Assembly: GCF_001748245.1 (NCBI RefSeq)
Contig: NZ_BDFO01000001.1
Span: 5,497,778-5,561,777, forward strand
Length of the DNA stretch: 64,000 bases
From: Oligoflexus tunisiensis
Lineage (GTDB): Bacteria; Bdellovibrionota_B; Oligoflexia; Oligoflexales; Oligoflexaceae
Reading direction: 5' to 3'
The translations under genes were made by a program, and so were the position numbers. Positions 52,798-60,659 of the stretch are shown in pieces. The notes below the pieces were generated by a model. That model saw nothing but the letters and a program-made list of their open reading frames with translations, did no database searches and was not told the DNA's origin. Within the stretch, counting starts at the first letter, position 1. The number at the start of each line of letters is the position of its first letter.

Positions 52798-54966
52798 TTA
52801 GTTTTTGCTCACCGGAAAACCGCGTTTTCGCATCAGGGCCGCACTGCCTGGAGCCTTGCCGCGGAAGGATCGAAATCCTTCCACAGGATCCACGGAATTG
52901 CCGACGGACAGGACATGCTTCTTGAGCCGCTCGGCCACCGTCTTGTCATAGGGCCCCTTCGCTTCCATAAAGGCTTCAAACGCGGAGGCACTCAACGTGT
53001 CAGCCCACAGATAGCTGTAGTATCCCGCCGAGTAGCCATCGCTGGCGAAGACATGGGCGAACTGGGTCGGCCGATGGCGCATCACGATTTCTTTCGGCAT
53101 GCCGAGTTCGGCCAATGTTTCCTTCTCGAAAGCATCAGGGTCAATCTTCTGCGCACCCTTCAGATGGAATTTCATGTCAACCAGGGCACTCGCAAGATAC
53201 TCGACCGTTTCAAAACCCTGGTTGAACTTCGAGGCCTTTTTAATCTTCGCGACCAAAGCCTCAGGCATGGGCTTCCTGGTTTTGTAATGCAGGGCGAAGC
53301 GACTCAACACCTGCGGGGTCAAAAGCCACTCTTCGAGGAGCTGCGAAGGAAATTCCACATAATCCCGAGGCACGGCCGTTCCCGCCAGCAGCGGATAATT
53401 TACGTTGGACGACAGCCCATGCAGGGCATGCCCAAACTCATGAAACAGAGTCCTGGCATCGCTTAGACTGATCAGAACGGGTTCCCCGGGAGCTCCTTTG
53501 ATGAAGTTTGAATTGTTCGAAACGATGGTGGTGACATCACCGCGAAATTTTTCCTGTGAACGATACGCATTCATCCAGGCACCGGAGCGCTTGCCTTCGC
53601 GCGCATAGGGGTCGAAATACCAAAGCCCGATGAAACGTCCGCTGGCCTTGTCCTTGACTTCCCAAACGCGGACATCCGGATGGGCGACAGGCAAACCTTC
53701 CACAGGTGCGAAGGCGAATCCCAGGAGCTCTCCAGCAACCCAGAACATGCCTTCGCGCAGGGAATCGAGCTGGAAGTAAGGCTTGACTTCATTTTCCGAA
53801 AGATCGTACTTCTGCTTGCGCACTTTTTCCGCATAGTACCGGTAATCCCAAGGTTCGATGACCTTCCTGCCCTCTTCCCGCTGCGCAAGCGGCAGCATGT
53901 CCTTGACCTCTTCGCGAACGCGGGCGACAGCCGGTTTCCAAACCTCCTGCATCAAGGCCATGGCAGCCTCGGGTGTCCGTGCCATGGCGTTTTCAAGCCG
54001 CCAGTGCGCGTGCGTTTCATAGCCAAGGAGTTTGGCTCTCTCCGCGCGCAGCTGCAGGATTTCAGGAATCAGCTGGTTATTGTCGTGGCTGTCGCCGTTG
54101 TCTCCCCGGTTGACATAAGCCCGCCAGACCTTTTCGCGAAGGTCGGCACGGCTCGAATAGGTGAGAAAAGGTTCCACGGAAGAGCGCGTGTTGGTGATCG
54201 CCCATTTCCCCTTGGCCCCATGGGTTTCAGCCGCGGCCGCCGCTGATTTTATCAAAGCGTCGGGAAGGCCTGCGAGATCCTTTTCGTTTTCGAGAAGTAT
54301 AAACGTGGATTCATCGGCCAAAAGATTTTGACGGAACGTTGTAAAGGCCTTCGCCAGTTTCTGGTTGATCGCGCTGAGCTTCTGCTTATCGGCGGCATCA
54401 AGTTTAGCGCCAGCCCGAACCCATTCCGTATAATACTTCCAGGCCAGCCGCTGCTGTTCAGGGCTAAGGGTCTTCAGCGCCGGTGACTGGTAGACCGCTT
54501 CCAAACGCTTGAATAGTTTTTCGTTCTGGATGATCTCATCTTCAAAAGCCGCCAACGGCGAGGCCATCTCTTTTTCGATCGCCTGGAATTCGGGGCTGCT
54601 CATCGTGCCGGACCAGATATGATAGACGGTCAACACGCGGTTTAAAGCGCGACCGCTGTCTTCCAATCGCGCTATGGTATTTTCGAAATTCGGTGCTTCC
54701 GGATTTTCCGCGATGGCCTTGAGCTCGGCCCGTTTTTCCTCCATGCCGGTTTCCAGTGCCGCTTTGAAATCACTGACTTTCACCCGATCAAAGGGCGGCA
54801 AACCGCCATGAGGCCCGGTCCATGGAGCCAGCAGGGTGTTATTTTTCTGGTCTTTGGCGTCCAAAGCAGAATCCGTCATGGACTTGTTTCCTCCGTCCGG
54901 CGATGTACAGGCCGTCAGAAGCAGGGCCATCATGCCGGCACTGAGGCGGTTGGAAAACGTGAACAT
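52798..54966 (-). CDS. M3-family zinc metallopeptidase, lipoprotein (Dcp-like)
   Basis: This 722-residue peptidase has the M3 zinc motif HEFGH at about residue 509, and other conserved parts such as FDPYAREGKRSGAW and YYSYLWADTLSASAFEAF. The signal peptide ends in a lipobox (LLTAC), so it is probably anchored in the periplasm or on the surface, like the secreted Dcp (dipeptidyl carboxypeptidase) members. It would trim peptides in the envelope. AAGGAG stands eight bases before the ATG. It is a single gene, convergent with hflC. Confidence 0.93.
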   Translation of the reverse strand: MFTFSNRLSAGMMALLLTACTSPDGGNKSMTDSALDAKDQKNNTLLAPWTGPHGGLPPFDRVKVSDFKAALETGMEEKRAELKAIAENPEAPNFENTIARLEDSGRALNRVLTVYHIWSGTMSSPEFQAIEKEMASPLAAFEDEIIQNEKLFKRLEAVYQSPALKTLSPEQQRLAWKYYTEWVRAGAKLDAADKQKLSAINQKLAKAFTTFRQNLLADESTFILLENEKDLAGLPDALIKSAAAAAETHGAKGKWAITNTRSSVEPFLTYSSRADLREKVWRAYVNRGDNGDSHDNNQLIPEILQLRAERAKLLGYETHAHWRLENAMARTPEAAMALMQEVWKPAVARVREEVKDMLPLAQREEGRKVIEPWDYRYYAEKVRKQKYDLSENEVKPYFQLDSLREGMFWVAGELLGFAFAPVEGLPVAHPDVRVWEVKDKASGRFIGLWYFDPYAREGKRSGAWMNAYRSQEKFRGDVTTIVSNNSNFIKGAPGEPVLISLSDARTLFHEFGHALHGLSSNVNYPLLAGTAVPRDYVEFPSQLLEEWLLTPQVLSRFALHYKTRKPMPEALVAKIKKASKFNQGFETVEYLASALVDMKFHLKGAQKIDPDAFEKETLAELGMPKEIVMRHRPTQFAHVFASDGYSAGYYSYLWADTLSASAFEAFMEAKGPYDKTVAERLKKHVLSVGNSVDPVEGFRSFRGKAPGSAALMRKRGFPVSKN

Positions 54967-55156
54967 AGGGAGAACTCCTTTCAGATTTCTGGAAGGGCCA
55001 AGTTAGCTTGCGACCGGGATCAGGAACAATCACTATTTTCCGCTGCGGCAGATCAATGGTCCGCTGGGACTGACCTTTCGGCTTTGACGCATAACGTTGC
55101 TCACCTGGCGGAGAATGGCTATACTCGCGCAGAACCCCTGGCCAGGACGTGGACCT

Positions 55157-55663
55157 ATGACGCAACAGAATGAATCCGACCGAACTGTTCAAATTGTCGA
55201 TCAGCAACGTCTTGATGAAGTGTCGGCCAAGGCCAAGGCTTCGCCACGGCGCCGGATGAATTTCAATCTCCACCGTTATGAAGACCGTGTTCAGAGGATG
55301 CTCAACGCTCTGGAACCCGACACCTATGTCAGAGCCCATCGGCATGTCGATCCACCCAAAGTTGAAATGTTCGTGATTCTAAGAGGCAAAACTGCCGTTT
55401 TGATTTTCAACGATGAAGGCGCCATCGAGGATTGCATGATCCTCAGCCCCAATGGAACCTGTGTCGTCGACATTCCGCCAGGATACTGGCATTCCCTGGT
55501 GGCTTTGGAGGAAGGAACGGTCGTGATGGAAGCCAAGGATGGTCCCTATGTCGCCAGCACGGACAAGGATTTTGCAGCCTGGGCCCCACGTGAAAATTCC
55601 CGCGAGTCAGCAGCCTGGCTTGAAGAGACCAGGCTATGGATTATGCGGAACGTGAATACTTGA
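55157..55663 (+). CDS. WbuC-family cupin-fold protein
   Basis: ATG at 55157, with GTGGA upstream, starts a 168-residue single-domain cupin with the metal-ligand pattern RAHRHVDPPKVEMFVIL and a later GYWHSLVAL. This resembles the WbuC group, cupin-fold metalloproteins near O-antigen clusters, but there is no polysaccharide gene here. The reaction is unknown. It converges, with a 3-bp gap, on a histidine phosphatase gene. Confidence 0.8.
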   Translation: MTQQNESDRTVQIVDQQRLDEVSAKAKASPRRRMNFNLHRYEDRVQRMLNALEPDTYVRAHRHVDPPKVEMFVILRGKTAVLIFNDEGAIEDCMILSPNGTCVVDIPPGYWHSLVALEEGTVVMEAKDGPYVASTDKDFAAWAPRENSRESAAWLEETRLWIMRNVNT

Positions 55664-55666
55664 ATC

Positions 55667-56140
55667 TCAGTATCGGAGCATACTGACAACCGGTACGGGC
55701 TTTGCGAGCGTCACGATCACCAGGCGATCAAATTCTGTATCAGCCACCTGCCATTTCACAGGCACACCCAATGCTTTGACCAGGTCCGGCACCGTATTGG
55801 AATGCCCCACGACCAGAGCGGCATCGCTGCTCTTATCAGCCAGAAGCTGGGCGGCAAACTTCGGAATATCCTTTGCGGCCACCGAAGGTTTGAGACCCAG
55901 AAACTCGGCCAGGGGTTCAGCCGTTTTTTGCGTACGCTGATATTCCGTCACGAAAATGGACGTCACGCCCGCATCGCGCAGATGCATGGCCAGATCAAGC
56001 GCCCGCTTTTTGCCCTGCAGGCTTAAACCGGGGTCCTTGCTGTCATCCACCTTTTCCGCATGACGTACGATATACAAGGTTTGAAAGGCCGAAGCCTGGG
56101 ATGTCAGCAGCCAGAGTCCGAGCAAAAACCACTTTGTCAT
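55667..56140 (-). CDS. Exported histidine phosphatase-family protein
   Basis: The ATG at 56140 has AAGGG seven bases upstream. A signal peptide of about 18 residues precedes the histidine phosphatase domain: RHAEK near residue 26-30 carries the phosphorylated His, with the second His in VVGHSNT. Most SixA-type enzymes of this size are cytoplasmic, so export is unusual; a periplasmic phosphatase acting on small phosphates is likely. The rest of the domain is typical in length (157 residues). Confidence 0.85.
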   Translation of the reverse strand: MTKWFLLGLWLLTSQASAFQTLYIVRHAEKVDDSKDPGLSLQGKKRALDLAMHLRDAGVTSIFVTEYQRTQKTAEPLAEFLGLKPSVAAKDIPKFAAQLLADKSSDAALVVGHSNTVPDLVKALGVPVKWQVADTEFDRLVIVTLAKPVPVVSMLRY

Positions 56141-56171
56141 CAATCAACCCTTTCGTTTCGCCCCATGTCGA

Positions 56172-56190
56172 GGGCCCTGGCCTGGGGCCC
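56172..56190. terminator. Palindromic GC-rich hairpin
   Basis: GGGCCC (56172-56177) and GGGCCC (56185-56190) pair around a 7-base loop in the 78-bp gap between the GFA gene and the phosphatase gene, both on the minus strand. It could end the GFA transcript; no U-tract follows. Confidence 0.3.
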
Positions 56191-56218
56191 AAGGCCTGAT
56201 GGTCAGCGGTCTTAAGGA

Positions 56219-56569
56219 CTAAAGGCTCTTGCCATCCACCGGTTTCGTCTGCAATGTCGTGACATCCACGTCATCAAGGCAACGAACATTGATCGCATAC
56301 ATGAGGGAACCATCCGGGCCAGCGCCATTGGCAAAGGAGGATACTCCGCAGTTCGTGCAAAAAAGGTGATGAATATGGTGCTTGTTGAACTGATAGTCCT
56401 TCAGGATTTCCTTCCCGGATTTCAGTGAGAATTGCTTTTCACCAACGAAGCCGAGAATCAATCCTTTTTTAGAACAGATGGAACAGTTGCAGGAAATCAA
56501 ACCTTGCAGTTCCATATCCACCTCATACCGCACCTTGCCGCAATGGCAACCACCAGAGTACTTTGTCAT
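56219..56569 (-). CDS. GFA/CENP-V family zinc protein
   Basis: ATG at 56569 with AAGGAAG upstream gives a 116-residue GFA (CENP-V/Gfa) domain protein. The zinc ligands are all present: C8 and C10, C27, C29 and C32, C71 and C74, in the pattern CHC...CNCSIC...CTNC. Members were first called glutathione-dependent formaldehyde-activating, but most have unknown thiol-related function. Frames extending upstream to 56731 are not supported. It is divergent from the large secreted GH94-like gene. Confidence 0.9.
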   Translation of the reverse strand: MTKYSGGCHCGKVRYEVDMELQGLISCNCSICSKKGLILGFVGEKQFSLKSGKEILKDYQFNKHHIHHLFCTNCGVSSFANGAGPDGSLMYAINVRCLDDVDVTTLQTKPVDGKSL

Positions 56570-56830
56570 GACTCTTCCTTTATGTGTTTTCACCAGATTG
56601 AAATTTTTGAATGCAAAAGTCCATACCAAAATCCAGTCTGGGCTGGAGTCATCCCGATCGTCCCTCCTCCGGAGCGCAGCCTGACAGGCATCAACATAAG
56701 GTTGGATTTGCCATTCAAAAATACATGTCACGAACTCTCTACGCTCAAAAAATCTCTGGCTTTCGATCCGAATGCGCCTAAAATCAAAGCAACGCTCCTC
56801 GGAGTGTTCTGCACAGAAGGAGATGGAATC

Positions 56831-59473
56831 ATGACTCTCACTGGCAGTCTTAGAGTGTTGGCATTCATCGCAGCGTTCCTAAGCACAGGAGGGGATAGGA
56901 TTCATGCCGGGACCTCGGATTGGACAGATCCAGCGTACGGCAGCGGTCATCATGGAAGCTGGATCACCGACGAATTCGGACTGCCGGCCTACCGCTATAC
57001 AGGTTGTACGGGAGAACGCACACCTTGCATCGCCGGTGATGACGCCATCCATCAGCTGGGCAATGACGGGGTCAATGCCCTCGCCCACGGTGATGGTTAT
57101 GTGGAACTCTACAGTGCGCGCTCCTATCATCGTTTCGCCAACGCCTATGATGAAACTGCACGAGCTTATGCAGGGGGCTTCGGTTGGGTCAAGGATGGAG
57201 CGAACACGTGGAGCACCCTTTGGAAGGACCGACCGCACGGCAGTCGCTACGAGCGAATCTTCGGCATGGGTTACTTTAAGAAGATCATCGAGCATAAAAA
57301 TCTCCGGCTCGAGCACACCATTTACCTCACCGAGGGCGAGGACGCTGTTCTCCGCGAGCGCCTGATATTCACCAACACATCGACCCAACTAAAATCGATC
57401 ACGTACTTCAATTACTGGGACGTCGCGTGGTGGCATCCGCGTCAAATTACGGAAAAGCCCGAAGCCTCCGGATACGACCCAGCGACCGTCAGGACGTCCT
57501 ATGATGCCGCGCGTGGTGTAATCAAGGCCACCAGCCAGGCCGAACCCGGTGATATCGAGCGACCTGATCTTTGGCGCGATCCCGTACCCCAGGTTTCGTT
57601 CGTGGTTCATTTGAATGGAGCGCCCCACGCGTTTGAGACTGTGGAGCGTGCCTTTCTCGGCAGCGGCGGACGAGCCCTGCCGCACGCCGTCGCGCGCGGG
57701 TCACTGCAGAATGGAATCGATGCATCGGGCATGCTGGCGAATCAGGATGCGGTCCTGGCAACCGAAAAACGTTTCGTGCTCGCCCCTGGTGCGCGCCATG
57801 TTCTTGATGTGGCCTTCGGCCTTTCCCCGCGTGGTGAAGAGGACAATGTCCTGGCCCGTCTCGAGCAGGAGCCGGACTTCACACTCCCACGCATCGTCGC
57901 CAGGTGGGCTGGCACGATACCCCAGGTTCATTTTCCCGGATACCCCTGGCTGCGGCGGGAACTTTCGTGGAGCTATTACTATCTGCGATCGAGCGTGCTC
58001 CGTGAGGAATACTTCGATGCACGCGTCCTCAACCAGGGAAGCATTTATCTGTATAAGTGGGGCACAAACTCAGGCCCACGGTCGACGTTTCGTCACCTGC
58101 TGCCGCTGATTTATACCGATCCCGAACTGGCCCGTGAGAGTCTTGTCTACTTCCTCCGCGCGATGAAGCCGAGCGGTGAGCTGCCCTATTCGACGGCTGG
58201 ATATGGAGCCTGGAATAAGCAAGGTTTCACACCCAGTGATCACACCTTCTGGCTGCTCCTTGCGGTCACAGAATACGTCCATGCCACGCGGGATTATGCG
58301 TTTCTCGATGAACGTATCCCTTACTGGTGTGAAGAGGGGCGTGGTCGTTGTGGAAGCGCCACGGTCTATGAGGCGCTGGTCGCAGCCTATGGTTATGCGA
58401 AAAACGTCGTGTCCACAGGGGCGAATGGCCTTGTGCGTCTTTTGAATGCAGATTGGGATGATTTCGTCGTGCTCCTCTCTCCCGACCGCGCTGCCACCAT
58501 CAGGCATGGTGAATCCACGATGAACACAGCCCTGGCCCTGGCTTCCTACCCAGCCTTTGCGAATCTCGCGGAAATGCGTGCCGACACGGCGACGGCAAAT
58601 TCCGTCCGACGCGATGTGGACGCTCTACGCCGGGCCATGAAAGCCCAGTGGCGCGATGATCACTTCAATCGCGGTTATGTTTATTGTGCTCCCGACTCAC
58701 CGATGGAACTGGGGGCCGCTTCCGTGTGGATAGCGTCGAATGGCATTGCTCTCGGCGTCCCAGGTTTAATCCCTCCCCGCAACGTTCAGGCGCTCGCCGC
58801 ACGCATCGAGCGGGACAACCTGGATCCTTCGCCTGTGGGACTCGCGGCGATCGGTTCATCGGAGTTTGAGGGGGGCACGCCGGGCAACTGGTATTCCCTC
58901 ACCGGACCAACAATCGAAGGGCTCCTGCAGCACGGCAGGCGAGCGCTGGCGTTTCGCCTTTTTCTGCGGCAGACACTCGCCAATCACGCTGCCACGCACC
59001 CCGAGTATGGCTATGGGATCTGGACGGGACCCGATATGTATTTTACGCCACTCGACGAGCAGGCCGATCTGGGAAAAGCGGGCTCAACCTGGTGCTTTCC
59101 CGAGATGTGCATGGCCGACCTCCCGGCCACCAATTTGTTTGCGCATAGCGAACCGCTTCTTAGCAGTCTGCGTTTGGCAGGCGTTCGGGCCGATGCGCGC
59201 GGCATGCTGATTGATCCCGGCGTTTCAGGACCCTTCTCGTGGGTGAGTCCAGGGTATGGGCTGATCCATGGAAGCAAGGCTGTCATTGGCTGGACGCGCG
59301 CGATCGCTACAGATCAGGTCGTCTACCGCGTGCGGATACCCGCAGGAATTCAGACCGAACCGCGTGTGCTGGTGAATGGTTTGCCGGTCGTCGCCAGCGT
59401 GGAATGGGATCGCTATGTGGTCTTTTCTCTTCCCCTAAAACGCGGGACATATGCCCACTGGGTCATTTACTGA
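56831..59473 (+). CDS. Secreted GH94-like glycoside phosphorylase/hydrolase
   Basis: AAGGAG nine bases upstream of ATG at 56831 decides the start. A signal peptide (about 1-26) is followed by an N-terminal beta-sandwich domain (ITDEFGLPAYRYTG, then YFNYWDVAWWHP). The C-terminal helical-barrel domain has the GH94-type acid pattern NADWDD (D541, D543, D544), and phosphorylase-like segments YKWGTNSGPRSTF and EGGTPGNWYSLTGP. GH94 includes cellobiose and chitobiose phosphorylases, which are normally cytoplasmic because they need phosphate; a signal peptide is therefore unusual. Substrate unknown; a hydrolase reading of the same fold is equally possible. Confidence 0.83.
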   Translation: MTLTGSLRVLAFIAAFLSTGGDRIHAGTSDWTDPAYGSGHHGSWITDEFGLPAYRYTGCTGERTPCIAGDDAIHQLGNDGVNALAHGDGYVELYSARSYHRFANAYDETARAYAGGFGWVKDGANTWSTLWKDRPHGSRYERIFGMGYFKKIIEHKNLRLEHTIYLTEGEDAVLRERLIFTNTSTQLKSITYFNYWDVAWWHPRQITEKPEASGYDPATVRTSYDAARGVIKATSQAEPGDIERPDLWRDPVPQVSFVVHLNGAPHAFETVERAFLGSGGRALPHAVARGSLQNGIDASGMLANQDAVLATEKRFVLAPGARHVLDVAFGLSPRGEEDNVLARLEQEPDFTLPRIVARWAGTIPQVHFPGYPWLRRELSWSYYYLRSSVLREEYFDARVLNQGSIYLYKWGTNSGPRSTFRHLLPLIYTDPELARESLVYFLRAMKPSGELPYSTAGYGAWNKQGFTPSDHTFWLLLAVTEYVHATRDYAFLDERIPYWCEEGRGRCGSATVYEALVAAYGYAKNVVSTGANGLVRLLNADWDDFVVLLSPDRAATIRHGESTMNTALALASYPAFANLAEMRADTATANSVRRDVDALRRAMKAQWRDDHFNRGYVYCAPDSPMELGAASVWIASNGIALGVPGLIPPRNVQALAARIERDNLDPSPVGLAAIGSSEFEGGTPGNWYSLTGPTIEGLLQHGRRALAFRLFLRQTLANHAATHPEYGYGIWTGPDMYFTPLDEQADLGKAGSTWCFPEMCMADLPATNLFAHSEPLLSSLRLAGVRADARGMLIDPGVSGPFSWVSPGYGLIHGSKAVIGWTRAIATDQVVYRVRIPAGIQTEPRVLVNGLPVVASVEWDRYVVFSLPLKRGTYAHWVIY

Positions 59474-59489
59474 GCCTCACGCGCGTCCG

Positions 59490-60518
59490 CTATGCTCCTG
59501 ATTGCAGTCGATGGGCTGTACTCTCATTCAGGAAACTGCAGGCCGCCTGAACCATGGGAAAGTTGAGAGCGATGCCGCTGCCATCACAAATCAGAGTGTC
59601 AAAGCGAGTCAAAGGCTCTATTCCCAGCTCTTTGGCGAGCCAGGTGTCCGCAAAACCCTGGGTGTTTTGAGCGATAATCATATGCGAGGCGCATTCCGGG
59701 AAGAGAAGGCTTGCCAGCCACGCCAGGCAGCTGCCGACCAGGCCATCGACCATGACGATGCATCGTTGATGACAGGCCTGAAGAATAGCTCCCAGCGCGG
59801 TCGCCATTTCAAAACCGGCGAAGTTCTGCATTTCTTCCAAGGGGCCTTTGACAGGACCGCTGGAGTTCAGAATCGATCGGAGTTTTTTAAGGATCCAGAT
59901 CAAATCGGTCTGACTGAAAGCCGGGTGATTCTGCAGAAGAGTTTCCAGAGGCAGCGAGCGCAGGCGGGCCAGAAGCATGATGCAGGCCAGTTCAGAACCA
60001 ACCGATTGAATGCCAATGCCAACGGTATTGCTGGCCTGATTGCGACGGGTTCGAATCAATTCCCGGCCGTTTTTGAGGCAACGCTCCAGTTGCAGACTTG
60101 ACATGGCTTGATCCTGAGCGAAATTTCGAGTCCCCTTCCCAATTTTCCGCTGAATGATTTTGGGATCTTTCAGTTCGTCGCTGAGTCCGCAGTCGACCAG
60201 TCTCAGTTCGATGCGATTCTGCCGACTGAAGATATTCAGCGCACTGTTCCCCGAAATATACTGCCGCACCACATCAATGCTCGCCGTATTCGACCGCTTG
60301 CAAAGTCCGGATTCAGCGATGCCATGATCACCAAAGAAGGTGTAGATGATCGGTTGAGCCAAAAAAGGTTTATCGCGATCCTGAATGAGAGCGATCCTGG
60401 TTCCTGTCTCCCGCAGATGGGTGGGCAGATCGAAATGCATTAATTTGGCCTGGATGACCTGCTGAATCTCAACAGTTCGGCTCGGCTTGCTGAAGTTAAT
60501 GGTGAGGTCTGCCAGCAT
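59490..60518 (-). CDS. CobT-like nicotinate-nucleotide:benzimidazole phosphoribosyltransferase, altered active site
   Basis: The fold is recognised from FFGDHGIA (61-68), the following helix NTASIDVVRQYISGNSALN, and FAGFEMATALGAIL in the second half, as in CobT, which activates the lower ligand of cobalamin. Two normally invariant parts differ: the GxMGIGNTT loop is VGIGIQSVG, and the catalytic Glu motif GEGSG is CDGSG (Asp near 312). ATG at 60518 has AGAGGG four bases upstream. No other cobalamin gene is nearby. It may act on another base, or be slower, or have lost activity. Confidence 0.75.
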   Translation of the reverse strand: MLADLTINFSKPSRTVEIQQVIQAKLMHFDLPTHLRETGTRIALIQDRDKPFLAQPIIYTFFGDHGIAESGLCKRSNTASIDVVRQYISGNSALNIFSRQNRIELRLVDCGLSDELKDPKIIQRKIGKGTRNFAQDQAMSSLQLERCLKNGRELIRTRRNQASNTVGIGIQSVGSELACIMLLARLRSLPLETLLQNHPAFSQTDLIWILKKLRSILNSSGPVKGPLEEMQNFAGFEMATALGAILQACHQRCIVMVDGLVGSCLAWLASLLFPECASHMIIAQNTQGFADTWLAKELGIEPLTRFDTLICDGSGIALNFPMVQAACSFLNESTAHRLQSGA

Positions 60519-60659
60519 ATAGCCCTCTGATCTCAGGTTTAAATCCCAATGAACGTATCGCATTCCATGACAGGTGCTTCGCATTAAATAACGTATTTAT
60601 CTTAAAATCAACTGTCGGTGGGTGGTGACAAATCATGCACAGCGTAATGTAAAAACGTT

